Below are positions 8,162 through 16,523 of a stretch of DNA of 64,000 nucleotides, piece by piece (the stretch's first letter is position 1; every line of letters starts with the position of its first letter). A model generated the notes under the pieces. The model worked only from the letters and a program-made list of their open reading frames with translations. It was not told the DNA's origin and did not search any database. The DNA is from CAYMPW01 sp964392725 (GTDB lineage: Archaea; Thermoplasmatota; Thermoplasmata; Methanomassiliicoccales; Methanomethylophilaceae). Location: positions 1 to 64,000 of the forward strand of contig CAYMPW010000001.1 of assembly GCA_964392725.1 (NCBI GenBank). The letters are read 5' to 3'. The translations under genes and the position numbers were made by a program.

Positions 8162-8236
8162 TGTAATACGAGGTATATAAAAGTTGTCTTACAGTTGTAA
8201 GAGGATGCATTACAGAAAATTACAGTCGTATTACAG
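8162..8236. promoter_or_regulatory. TTACAG operator array with TATA box, RHH/ftsZ promoter
   Basis: Four direct TTACAG boxes start at 8189, 8210, 8220 and 8231, so three of them are 10-11 bp apart and lie on one face of the helix. The first is half of a perfect inverted repeat, CTTACA-GT-TGTAAG (8188-8201). An inverted outer pair TGTAATACG (8162-8170) and CGTATTACA (8227-8235) frames the region. The minus-strand TATA box TTTTATATACC (8171-8181) lies inside, with most boxes upstream of it. Closely phased short boxes are typical of cooperative RHH binding. Confidence 0.65.
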
Positions 8237-8353
8237 ACTTGTCTGAATACTCTCTAATCTGTATCTTTCTATTATACGCGCATTAAAGAATACAGCATAA
8301 ATATATTAATGATTGCACTATCGACGAGATATAAAGGAACAGGGTGCAACCAA

Positions 8354-11230
8354 ATGTCCTTCGACTACAGCAATATTGAAACCAAATGGCAGAATAAATG
8401 GGCCGACTCCGGTCTTAATAATTCTGAAAGAGACGAATCCAAACCAAAATTCATGCTTATTTTTGCATATCCCGGTGTTACCGGATATCTTCACGTGGGT
8501 CACATGAGAGGATATACTTACGTTGATGCTATCGGCAGATACAAACGTATGACAGGTTACAACGTTATGTTCCCTGTCGGAACACACGCAACAGGAAACG
8601 GTGCGATTTCTCTCGCAAATAGAATTGCAAACAAAGACGAAGGAATTATTGATTATCTACTCAGAAACGGTTGCCCAGAAGAGAAATTGGAAGATCTTAA
8701 AGATCCAATGTCTGTCGTAGAATTCTTCAATGATGTTTATGTAAATGATTATTGGAAGAAATTCGGATTCCTTGCAGACTGGCGCAGATTTACATGCACT
8801 CTTTATCCTGATTACGGAAAATTCATTCAGTGGCAGTTCAGAAAACTCAGGGATGAAGGATACCTTATTCAAAAACCATATTTTGCACCTGCATGTCCTC
8901 ACTGTGGACCTGTTGCCGTAGATCCTTCGGAAACTGATTTATCCAAAGGCGGTAACGCAGAAACCCAGGAGTACACACTTCTCAAATTCAAATGCGGGGA
9001 CGTGTATCTCATCGCAGCAACACTTAGGCCCGAAACCGTATATGGGCAGGTTTGTTTCTGGGTAAACCCCGATGTTCAGTACACCAAGATTGAATACAAA
9101 GGCGAAACTTGGATTGTTTCCCCACAGGCAGCTGAGAAGTTGGCAATTCAGAAAGACGGAGTCAAAGAAGTCGGAACAGTTTCAGGACGTGACATGGTCG
9201 GTTGGATGTGCGAAGCACCTATGATTCACCGCGAAATTCCCGTGTTCCCTGCAACATTCTGCGATCCCGATGTCGGTTCTGGTTTGGTAACATCCGTACC
9301 TTCGGACGCTCCCGATGATTGGATTTCACTCGAAGCGGTAAAGAACGATCCTCGTATGATTTCCGAATACGGACTTTCCCAGAGTGTAATCGATGCAGCA
9401 GTTCCTATATCGATTATATCAATGGAAGGATACAGCGACTTCCCTGCAAAAGATATGATTGACCGTCTCGGAATTACGGAACCCGGAGATCCAAAACTTG
9501 TGGATGCTAAGAAACAGGTTTACAAAGACGGATATCACATGGGTAAAATGAAAGATATCTGCGGTTCATTTGCAGGTCTTCGTGTCGAAGAAGCAAAAGA
9601 CAAGATGAAACAGCAGATGTTGGATGCAGGAGAAGCCGATCTTTTCTACGATCTCACGGAAGAAGTAGTTTGCAGATGCGGAGGTCGTGTTCACATAAAC
9701 CGTATCGATGATCAATGGTTCATCAACTACGGAGACCAGGCACTTACAGAGAAAACAAGCGAACACTGTAAGACAATGACAATCAACCCCTCCGAATATT
9801 ACGACAATGTTCACGGAGTTCTCAGATGGTTCAGGGAAAGAGCCTGCGCAAGGCTCGGAAACTGGCTTGGAACAGAATTCCCATTCGATTCCAAATGGAC
9901 TATCGAAGCCATTTCGGATTCCACTCTTTATCCGTTGTATTACATAATTTCACTTTATGCCAACGACGGCAGGATTAAACCTGAACAGATGACCGAAGAA
10001 TTCTTCGATTTCGTTGTTCTTGGAAAAGGAGAAATTTCAAAAGTATCCGCTTCAACAACCATATCCGAAGATCTTTTGAAAGATGTTGCAGCAGATGTTG
10101 CATATTGGTATCCTCTCGATATGAACCTCGGTGGAAAAGAACATATGACTGTTCACTTCCCCGTGTTCTTATTCAACCATGTAGCCCTCCTTCCCGAGGG
10201 AATGTGGCCCCAGGGAATTATGGTCAATTGGTATGTCACCGGAAAGAAGAACAAGATTTCAAAATCCAAAGGTGGCGCACAACCCATTCCCGGAGCAGCC
10301 GGAAAATTCGGTGTAGACTCTATGAGATTGTATTATGCTCACGTAGCATCTCCTTTTGCGGATGTAGAATGGGATGAAGACATCGTAATGTCTTACAAAC
10401 TCAGATTGGACAGAATCTGCACATTCATCGAAGATCTTTTGGCTTCAGATTTATCCGGAGAGCGCAGAGATATCGATAATTGGCTTGAGTCCCGTTTCAA
10501 CACACACTTGGAGAATATACTCTCTTCAATGGAAAAATACGACCTCAGGCAGATGGCAACAACATCTTACTTCGAGATGCTCAATGATCTCAAATGGTAC
10601 ACCCGCAGAGGCGGAAACTGTATGGAATCTGTTAAATCTGCACTCAAAATTTGGATTACCGCTATGACTCCTATTACACCTCACTGTGCAGAAGAGTTGT
10701 GGGAATTATCCGGATTTGAGGGTATGGCATCCGAAGCCCAGCTTCCTAAGCCTACCGAGATTTCATCTTCTTCTGAATACGGAGAAGAGTTAATCAGAGA
10801 AATCATGTCGGATGTTGTACAGATTGTCAAAGTAACCAAGATTGAACCTAAGCGTGCCGTTCTTTACACAGCATCCGCTTGGAAAGTCAAAGTTATGAAT
10901 ATCGCTCTCGGCATGCTTTCCGAAGGAGAATTAACAATCCCCGGACTTACAAAAGCATGCATGTCCGATGAAACGATAAAATCCAACGGAAAAGCAGCAT
11001 CAGAGATGGCAAAGAAGGTTGCGGTTGAGTTCGCAAGAGCAACAACCGATTCCAAAGAAACAATTGTTAATTTGGATGAAACAGCATTCCTTCAATCCGC
11101 CGAGGAATTCCTTACTTCGGAACTTGGATTCGAAGTTAAAGTATATTCTGCGGATGACGGAGAGAAATATGATCCTCAGTCAAAATCCAAAGCAGCATAT
11201 CCCGGAAGACCTGCAATCTTTGTGGAATAA
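8354..11230 (+). CDS. leuS: Leucyl-tRNA synthetase, archaeal type
   Basis: LeuRS charges tRNA-Leu and edits mischarged products. The 958-residue protein has the class I signature LHVGHMRG near residue 46, an archaeal/eukaryal-type CP1 editing insertion, a zinc-like Cys cluster (CPHCGP), and KISKS near residue 634. The C-terminal extension is complete. The start was taken as MSFDYSN, with AGGGTG at 8341-8346 seven bases upstream; an ATG at 8309 would add 15 residues. A tRNA-Leu gene lies 4 kb away. It converges on ubiX and shares a hairpin with it. Confidence 0.96.
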   Translation: MSFDYSNIETKWQNKWADSGLNNSERDESKPKFMLIFAYPGVTGYLHVGHMRGYTYVDAIGRYKRMTGYNVMFPVGTHATGNGAISLANRIANKDEGIIDYLLRNGCPEEKLEDLKDPMSVVEFFNDVYVNDYWKKFGFLADWRRFTCTLYPDYGKFIQWQFRKLRDEGYLIQKPYFAPACPHCGPVAVDPSETDLSKGGNAETQEYTLLKFKCGDVYLIAATLRPETVYGQVCFWVNPDVQYTKIEYKGETWIVSPQAAEKLAIQKDGVKEVGTVSGRDMVGWMCEAPMIHREIPVFPATFCDPDVGSGLVTSVPSDAPDDWISLEAVKNDPRMISEYGLSQSVIDAAVPISIISMEGYSDFPAKDMIDRLGITEPGDPKLVDAKKQVYKDGYHMGKMKDICGSFAGLRVEEAKDKMKQQMLDAGEADLFYDLTEEVVCRCGGRVHINRIDDQWFINYGDQALTEKTSEHCKTMTINPSEYYDNVHGVLRWFRERACARLGNWLGTEFPFDSKWTIEAISDSTLYPLYYIISLYANDGRIKPEQMTEEFFDFVVLGKGEISKVSASTTISEDLLKDVAADVAYWYPLDMNLGGKEHMTVHFPVFLFNHVALLPEGMWPQGIMVNWYVTGKKNKISKSKGGAQPIPGAAGKFGVDSMRLYYAHVASPFADVEWDEDIVMSYKLRLDRICTFIEDLLASDLSGERRDIDNWLESRFNTHLENILSSMEKYDLRQMATTSYFEMLNDLKWYTRRGGNCMESVKSALKIWITAMTPITPHCAEELWELSGFEGMASEAQLPKPTEISSSSEYGEELIREIMSDVVQIVKVTKIEPKRAVLYTASAWKVKVMNIALGMLSEGELTIPGLTKACMSDETIKSNGKAASEMAKKVAVEFARATTDSKETIVNLDETAFLQSAEEFLTSELGFEVKVYSADDGEKYDPQSKSKAAYPGRPAIFVE

Positions 11231-11237
11231 ACAAAAC

Positions 11238-11254
11238 GCGGGGTTATTCCCCGC
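11238..11254. terminator. Shared hairpin between leuS and ubiX
   Basis: GCGGGG (11238-11243), loop TTATT, CCCCGC (11249-11254) lies between the convergent leuS and ubiX, overlapping the ubiX stop codon. In the leuS direction it is followed by CTTCCCATCTTTTAAA. It may serve both strands, though neither side has a clean T tract. Confidence 0.5.
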
Positions 11255-11795
11255 CTTCCCATCTTTTAAAAATATTATTTTCGACACCCGCTCTATCCAT
11301 ACAGCGGCCTACGATAAAATCGTAAATATCGTCTATTGATGTCGGATGATTCCAAAATCCGGGATTCGCATCCATTATCACAACACCGCATCTCGCAAGC
11401 TTAAGTTCATTTTCAAGCATAATCGTACTTTTAGGTGTTTCTCTTACAACAAGAATGAGCTGTCTGCCTTCTTTTATACAAACGGATACAGCTCTGGAAA
11501 TCAAAGTGTCTGCAATACCGTTTGCAAATTTCGCAAGACTCGATGCGCTACAGGGTGCAACAAACATGGAATCATAATTGTAACTACCAGAAGAAATTGT
11601 AGCAAAGAATTCATGATCGTCAAAAACAACATCTGCTAAAGATTCTACTTCTTCCACGGTCATTCCCGTTTCATGAGGTATAATCTGTTTAGCAACATCG
11701 GAAATCACAAGAATCTTTTCTCCGGGAAGATTTTTCAATAAACGAATTCCATATTCGCTTCCTGAAGCACCTGTGATTGCAACCACAAATCTCAT
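11244..11795 (-). CDS. ubiX: Flavin prenyltransferase UbiX
   Basis: UbiX joins a dimethylallyl group to FMN to make the prenyl-FMN cofactor of UbiD-type decarboxylases. The 183-residue protein carries the family motifs in order: TGASGSEYG (8-16) for FMN, SSGSYNYD, APCSASSLAKFANGIADTL and VVRETP. Methanogens use prenyl-FMN enzymes in, for example, mevalonate-pathway variants; no UbiD is in this window. It is monocistronic and converges on leuS. Confidence 0.95.
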   Translation of the reverse strand: MRFVVAITGASGSEYGIRLLKNLPGEKILVISDVAKQIIPHETGMTVEEVESLADVVFDDHEFFATISSGSYNYDSMFVAPCSASSLAKFANGIADTLISRAVSVCIKEGRQLILVVRETPKSTIMLENELKLARCGVVIMDANPGFWNHPTSIDDIYDFIVGRCMDRAGVENNIFKRWEGGE

Positions 11796-11876
11796 GCGCC
11801 TCTATCTTCTGTAATAGATATAAGATTATGCGCGTATGGGTGCATATTTTTGGTATATGGGATTTAGCGCAGAGGA

Positions 11877-12006
11877 TTTATATACATTAAGTACATCCTC
11901 AGAATCACGGAGTTACCTTACATGCTGTAAAGTGTGTTCGGCCGTGGCGGACAATTCGTCTGCAGGTCGTACGGGGGCGAGAGCCGAACGTGCGAAATTT
12001 GATTTT
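11877..12006 (+). ncRNA. Candidate structured small RNA upstream of rps19e
   Basis: A TATA box (TTTATATA, 11877-11884) predicts transcription from about 11905. The following 100 nt are GC-rich against AT-rich flanks and fold well. GTGTGTTCGGC (11932-11942) pairs with GCCGAACGTGC (11983-11993) with three G.U pairs and encloses GCGGAC/GTCTGC (11947-11952/11958-11963). The RNA ends near a T run (GATTTTTC, 12001-12008). A further TATA box for rps19e begins at 12032, so it looks like an independent gene. It could be an H/ACA-type guide or a new RNA. I see no convincing open reading frame. This covers most of the 311-nt spacer from 11796 to 12106. Confidence 0.45.
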
Positions 12007-12031
12007 TCAGAATACTTTTAGTTAGCAATGC

Positions 12032-12100
12032 TTATATACCTGATGTGGGATACCATTTTACTATTATTCAAAAAGTCATATTTTTGAATGATCAAGAGGA
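12032..12100 (+). promoter_or_regulatory. rps19e operon promoter and leader hairpin
   Basis: The TATA box TTATATAC (12032-12039) predicts a start near 12058. The leader then holds a perfect inverted repeat, ATTCAAAAA (12066-12074) and TTTTTGAAT (12081-12089), with a six-base loop, immediately before the ribosome binding site AGAGGA. The hairpin could modulate translation of S19e. Confidence 0.5.
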
Positions 12101-12106
12101 ATCAAA

Positions 12107-12535
12107 ATGGTTACCGTCTATGACGTTCCTGCGGAAAAACTCATACTCAAGACAGCAGAGAAGCTCAAAGCAAACTCTGCTATCGAAGCTCCTGAATGGG
12201 CAGAATATGCAAAAACCGGCAGGCACACAGAGAGAGCACCTCAGCAAGAAGATTGGTGGTTCATCAGGGCCGCCTCTATCCTGAGGAAAATCTATGTAAA
12301 AGGTCCTATGGGATCTTCGAAATTGGCCGTCGAATATGGCGGATTTTCAGATAACGGATCTAGGCCTAACAAGGCAGTAAGAGGAAGCCGCAACATCGCA
12401 AGAAAATGCTTGATGCAGTTGGAATCCGCTGGATACCTTGTTAGCAAAGATAAAGAGGGCCGCAGTATCAGCCCCAGTGGTATGTCACTTCTCGACAACA
12501 CTGCCAAAGAGGTCTACGACGAGATGAACGCCTGA
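12107..12535 (+). CDS. rps19e: Ribosomal protein S19e
   Basis: The 142-residue small-subunit protein, specific to archaea and eukaryotes, shows family motifs EWAEYAKTGRHTERAP (about 45-60), WWFIRAASILRK, and a C-terminal winged-helix part with GSRNIARKCLMQLE. It is the first gene of an archaeal translation cluster (S19e, PDCD5, L39e, L31e, eIF6), all on the plus strand with spacings of 1-12 bases. Start ATG follows AGAGGA by six bases. Confidence 0.97.
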   Translation: MVTVYDVPAEKLILKTAEKLKANSAIEAPEWAEYAKTGRHTERAPQQEDWWFIRAASILRKIYVKGPMGSSKLAVEYGGFSDNGSRPNKAVRGSRNIARKCLMQLESAGYLVSKDKEGRSISPSGMSLLDNTAKEVYDEMNA

Positions 12536-12547
12536 GGTGTTATTGGC

Positions 12548-12877
12548 ATGGAAGATCCCGAGTTAGAAGCATTGAGACAAAAAAGATATTCTGAACTTCA
12601 GCAGCAACAGGCTCAACAGTCTGAAGTAGAAGCTCAGAAACAACAGTTCGAAATGCAGAAACAAGCCGTACTCAGGCAAATACTCACTCCTGAAGCCCGC
12701 GACAGACTTTCCAACATTAGGTTGGCAAATCCCGAACAGGCAAACGCAGTTGAGATGCAGCTTATTCAGCTTGCACAGTCTGGTAGACTTCAGGGAGTTA
12801 TCAATGATACCATGCTGAGAGACATTCTCGGACAGATCGCTCCTAAACAGAGAGAGATCACCATCCAGAGGAGATAA
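12548..12877 (+). CDS. DNA-binding protein, PDCD5/TFAR19 family
   Basis: The 109-residue protein has a Gln/Glu-rich N-terminal helix (residues 1-40) and the three-helix PDCD5 core with RQILTPEARDRLSNIRLANPE. The family binds DNA or helps translation-linked processes in archaea; its exact role is unsettled. It lies between rps19e and rpl39e, the usual archaeal position. Confidence 0.94.
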   Translation: MEDPELEALRQKRYSELQQQQAQQSEVEAQKQQFEMQKQAVLRQILTPEARDRLSNIRLANPEQANAVEMQLIQLAQSGRLQGVINDTMLRDILGQIAPKQREITIQRR

Positions 12878-12878
12878 T

Positions 12879-13034
12879 ATGACTAATAATAAGGCCCCAG
12901 CAATGAAGAAAAGGCTTAACAAAGCCACCAAGCAGAACCGCCGTGTTCCTGCATGGGTCATGATCAGAACAAACAGGCAGTTCTTACGCCACCCTAAGAG
13001 AAGGTCATGGCGCATGAGCAAAGGTAAAGAGTGA
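12879..13034 (+). CDS. rpl39e: Ribosomal protein L39e
   Basis: This very short (51 residues) basic large-subunit protein lines the ribosome exit tunnel. Translation gives MTNNKAPAMKKRLNKA at the start, then the family motif RVPAWVMIRTNR (22-33) and a C-terminal RHPKRRSWRMSK. The ATG lies one base after the PDCD5 stop codon and is preceded by GAGGAGAT. It is the expected neighbour of L31e. Confidence 0.96.
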   Translation: MTNNKAPAMKKRLNKATKQNRRVPAWVMIRTNRQFLRHPKRRSWRMSKGKE

Positions 13035-13044
13035 GGGATGAATC

Positions 13045-13305
13045 ATGGATGAATATGAAAGAACAATTATCATACCCCTTAGAGCAACAAAACAGGCTCC
13101 CCGTACAAAAAGGGCAAAACGCGCTGTTAAAGAAATAAGGGAAAACATCATGAGACACATGAAAGTTGACGCTGAACACGTTTGGCTCGACACAAAACTT
13201 AATGAAAAGATTTGGGAAAACGGTATCCGCAATCCCCCATCTAAGATCGCAGTCAAGGCAGTCAAATTCGATGACGGTCTTGTTGAGGTCTCTCTCGCGG
13301 AGTGA
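13045..13305 (+). CDS. rpl31e: Ribosomal protein L31e
   Basis: The 86-residue large-subunit protein of archaea and eukaryotes has ERTIIIPLRATKQAPRTKRA at the start and the KLNEKIWENGIRNPP segment (about 51-65). It sits near the tunnel exit close to L39e, whose gene immediately precedes it. eIF6 follows after 10 bases. Confidence 0.97.
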   Translation: MDEYERTIIIPLRATKQAPRTKRAKRAVKEIRENIMRHMKVDAEHVWLDTKLNEKIWENGIRNPPSKIAVKAVKFDDGLVEVSLAE

Positions 13306-13315
13306 TGGTAACTTG

Positions 13316-13972
13316 ATGAGACTTTCACGTTATGGTGGTTTCCAAAACCTTGGAGTTTTCGCAGTCGCAAACGAGGAAGTCTCATTCATCGCTTCCGATG
13401 CTTCGGAAGAATTTGTTAAAGACGTTCAAGAAACTCTTGAAGTCGAGACTGTACTCACAACAATGGCTAGTTCATTTGTTGTAGGTTCACTCATTGCGAT
13501 GAATTCTTCCGGAGCTGCAGTTTCAAGTCTTGCAGATATTAGCGAAATCGAAAAAGTGGCACAATATCTTGATGTTGCTAAGGTTTTTGATAAAGTCAAT
13601 GCTGCAGGAAATAACATATTGGTTAACGATAAGGGTGCAATCGTAAATCCCGATCTCGATAACCGTGCAATCAGAGGTCTTAATGACGTATTCGGTGTAG
13701 AGTGCGTACGCGGAACAATCGCCGGATTCAAAACTGTCGGTTCTGTGGCAAAAGTAACCAACACCGGTTGTATATGTCACCCCGAGGCCAAAGATAGCGA
13801 ACTCCAGCTTATCAAAGATGTTCTTAAAGTAGAGTTTGAAAAGACTACCGTTATTCACGGAGTTGCAATGGTCGGCGCATGTGTGTTGGCTAACTCAAAA
13901 GGTGCACTCCTTGGTGACGATACGACACCTATTGAAATGGGTAAAGTCGAAGAAGGTCTTCACCTTTACTGA
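13316..13972 (+). CDS. eif6: Translation initiation factor 6 (aIF6)
   Basis: aIF6 binds the large ribosomal subunit and blocks its joining to the small subunit until it is released. The 218-residue protein matches the family length and fivefold pseudosymmetric repeat fold: start MRLSRYGGFQNLGVFA, conserved NSSGAAVSSLADI, LVNDKGAIVNPDL and VKVTNTGCICHPEA-like segments spaced by about 40 residues. The ATG at 13316 was chosen over an upstream in-frame extension that overlaps rpl31e. The last seven bases overlap the convergent metallo-hydrolase gene. Confidence 0.95.
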   Translation: MRLSRYGGFQNLGVFAVANEEVSFIASDASEEFVKDVQETLEVETVLTTMASSFVVGSLIAMNSSGAAVSSLADISEIEKVAQYLDVAKVFDKVNAAGNNILVNDKGAIVNPDLDNRAIRGLNDVFGVECVRGTIAGFKTVGSVAKVTNTGCICHPEAKDSELQLIKDVLKVEFEKTTVIHGVAMVGACVLANSKGALLGDDTTPIEMGKVEEGLHLY

Positions 13973-14610
13973 GGGGTAAAAACCCAACATTCTTTTAATG
14001 ATGGTAGCTCGTCTACCATCAAATCTATTTCATTTCCAACATACTCTATTGCAGGTTCTGGAATAATTTCTAAAAATTTATCTACAGAGTTTAAAGAAAT
14101 ACATAATCCGGGAATGCTGTAATGCATTGGAATTATTATTTTTGGATTAACTTTTGTAATCAATTCTATTAGTTCATCAATTTCCAAAGTGTATGTTCCT
14201 CCGACGGGAACCATAAAGAAATCAACATTTTTGATTCTTTCAATTATGTCGTCTGAAGGAATCGCACCCAAATCTCCGCAATGACAAACTTTCATTCCAT
14301 CCATTTCAAACAGATACATCGCATTTTCTCCGCGAAGATTTCCGTTTTCATTATCATGAAATGTCTTAAAACCTTCAAATTCAAATCCATTTTTTTCATA
14401 TTTGCCATAGGCTTGTTTGAAAGAAACAAAATTTCCCTGAATTGTTTTAGCATTATTGTGATCATAGTGGTCATGGGTCATCAAAACAATATTAGCTGTA
14501 GCTGATGGGGCTTTAATGCCGATTGATTTACCATCGTTAGGGTCCAAGACAATTGTATTTTTTGAGTCACTCACTTCAAAGCATGAGTGTCCATACCATC
14601 TAATTCTCAT
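13966..14610 (-). CDS. Metallo-beta-lactamase fold hydrolase, UlaG-like
   Basis: The 214-residue protein opens with the IRWYGHSCFEV segment typical of UlaG/UPF0173-type hydrolases, followed by the metal-binding motif THDHYDHN (about 45-52), a CHCGDLGAIP motif and a later PMHYSIPG histidine. The fold binds two metal ions and hydrolyses ester or lactone bonds; the substrate is unknown. It converges on eif6, overlapping by seven bases, which suggests no cotranscription. Confidence 0.88.
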   Translation of the reverse strand: MRIRWYGHSCFEVSDSKNTIVLDPNDGKSIGIKAPSATANIVLMTHDHYDHNNAKTIQGNFVSFKQAYGKYEKNGFEFEGFKTFHDNENGNLRGENAMYLFEMDGMKVCHCGDLGAIPSDDIIERIKNVDFFMVPVGGTYTLEIDELIELITKVNPKIIIPMHYSIPGLCISLNSVDKFLEIIPEPAIEYVGNEIDLMVDELPSLKECWVFTPQ

Positions 14611-14702
14611 TCAATATCGACACTGTATTGTACAAGTGTAATAAAATATTTCTTATTAGGTTATAGGAACAGTTAATATCTGATTATACCTATACTCATT
14701 CA

Positions 14703-15821
14703 ATGAGGAAGACTCTGATCATAGTTGTCGACAGAGATGACGATTTTGGATCTAAGGCAGATGTAACCACTCCATTGATTGGATTGGGCAGATGTTCTGA
14801 TGCAGCGGTAGCACTCGGTATCAAAGATCCAGAAGATTCAGATGTCAATACTTTATTCGCAGCCATAAACATTTACAATGAAATGGCTTCAGAAGGTAAA
14901 GATGTAGAAATTTCTCTCATTTGCGGAGATGTAAAAGTTGGATACAAATCCGACGATATGATTATCGATGAACTTGAATCTGTTTTGCAAGAAGTCCGTC
15001 CCGACAGAGTAATTTTGGTAAGTGATGGTGCGGAAGACGAATTCGTTTACCCAATTATTTCATCACGTATCCCTATCGATTCCGTTAGGAAAGTGTTTGT
15101 AAAACAAGCTCCGGGTTTGGAAGGTACAGTTTACATCATAAACAAGATGATGAAGGATTCCGAAAAAAGAAAAAGATTCCTGGCTCCTATCGGTTGGATC
15201 ATTTCGTTGATTGGATTATTGTATTTCCTCCCCTTGTTTATAGCGTTTTTACAGGGTGATGCAAATCCAAGTTCCATGTCGGGAAGCATGGTTGTCATTC
15301 TTGTTGGTTTGCTGTTCCTTTCGTATGCATACAACCTAACGGATTTGTTAAAACATGAGTACATCTTATGGAAAGAACGTGTTCGTAGCGGAAATTTAAT
15401 GGTAACATTTACATTGATGTCTGTAGCATTATGTGTTGTAGGTCTCATCGTTGGAGCATACGCCGTTCTCGATCTTTATTCAAACAGTATGATTTATTCG
15501 GGTCTTTGGTTTGTTTCAAACTGTATTTGGCCCATATATTTCGGTATATTGGTTTATATGATTGGAGAATTCATCAACGATTATCTTAATAATAACAAAA
15601 TTAAACGCAGTTTCTTAATCGGAATTCTTAACGTATCTGCAATGTTTTTGATTTTACAGAGTGTTGTAGATTTGATGATTCAGTATTTGGGATTCGATTC
15701 AATCAGTGTTACAATAGTGGCCTTTGAAATTTTGAGCGGTGTGTTCCTTGCTTTCGTTTCAAGATGGTTGCAACATTCTATTTACAATCATCTTAACTCA
15801 ATGGAGAGTACTGCAGAATGA
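14703..15821 (+). CDS. DUF373 membrane protein
   Basis: This 372-residue archaeal protein has an N-terminal soluble domain (residues 1-150) starting MRKTLIIVVDRDDDFG and including VILVSDGAEDEFVYPII. It is followed by about six hydrophobic segments (roughly 160-180, 197-213, 237-260, 270-297, 305-330 and 340-355). It matches the DUF373 family, of unknown function and nearly confined to archaea. It overlaps mptE by four bases (ATGA), so the two are translationally coupled. Confidence 0.85.
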   Translation: MRKTLIIVVDRDDDFGSKADVTTPLIGLGRCSDAAVALGIKDPEDSDVNTLFAAINIYNEMASEGKDVEISLICGDVKVGYKSDDMIIDELESVLQEVRPDRVILVSDGAEDEFVYPIISSRIPIDSVRKVFVKQAPGLEGTVYIINKMMKDSEKRKRFLAPIGWIISLIGLLYFLPLFIAFLQGDANPSSMSGSMVVILVGLLFLSYAYNLTDLLKHEYILWKERVRSGNLMVTFTLMSVALCVVGLIVGAYAVLDLYSNSMIYSGLWFVSNCIWPIYFGILVYMIGEFINDYLNNNKIKRSFLIGILNVSAMFLILQSVVDLMIQYLGFDSISVTIVAFEILSGVFLAFVSRWLQHSIYNHLNSMESTAE

Positions 15822-16489
15822 GGTTCTGTGATTGGGAACCCATTTATCTAGATATTCTAAACGATATGGGTTATGATCGTTTTTCTGATGAATCTTCTGC
15901 ACGTATGTTAAAAATTCTCACTCCCAATTCAGATTTATTGAGTGAAGATGATTTACAAAATTTACTTTCAGGCACAGTTACAGTTCTTGGTGCCGCTGAT
16001 TCTTTAAAAGAGTATTTGGAATCAAATAAGTTGGAAGGAACCGTTGTATCCGCAGGATCCGCAACTGAAATTTTAATGAAAATGGATATTGTGCCTGACG
16101 TTGTATTCACGGATTTGGATGGAAACATTGACTATCAGATTATAGCCAATAGAGAAGGAGCATTAACAGTAATTCATGCACATGGCGATAATTCCGATTT
16201 GATTATGCAACACGTTCATGATTTTACAGGACCCATTATAATTTCAACCCAATCTACTCCCGATTTGATTCTTTCCAATTTGGGAGGATTTACAGATGGC
16301 GATAGAGCGGTTTGTGCTGCTTGTCATTTTAACTGTAAACGTCTGATTCTTGCAGGTTTTGATTACGACAATCCATCCGATAAAGATGGTTCTGACCCAG
16401 AAACCAAAAAACATAAGTTAAAATGGGCAGAAAAAATAATAAATTTAATGGAAAAAATATCCATAAATACGGAATTTGTAAAATACTAA
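15818..16489 (+). CDS. mptE: 6-hydroxymethyl-7,8-dihydropterin pyrophosphokinase MptE
   Basis: The 223-residue protein matches DUF115/MptE, the archaeal enzyme that transfers pyrophosphate from ATP to 6-hydroxymethyl-dihydropterin in folate or methanopterin synthesis. Diagnostic pieces are VVSAGSATEIL, PDVVFTDLDGN (about 102-112) with the catalytic acidic residues, and VIHAHGDNSDLI; a late ILAGFDYDNP is also typical. It is coupled to the upstream DUF373 gene. The next step backwards, MptD, is encoded at 42887, separate from this cluster. Confidence 0.9.
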   Translation: MRFCDWEPIYLDILNDMGYDRFSDESSARMLKILTPNSDLLSEDDLQNLLSGTVTVLGAADSLKEYLESNKLEGTVVSAGSATEILMKMDIVPDVVFTDLDGNIDYQIIANREGALTVIHAHGDNSDLIMQHVHDFTGPIIISTQSTPDLILSNLGGFTDGDRAVCAACHFNCKRLILAGFDYDNPSDKDGSDPETKKHKLKWAEKIINLMEKISINTEFVKY

Positions 16490-16523
16490 ATATGCTGAAT
16501 ACATCGTACTGTGTGATAGCACT

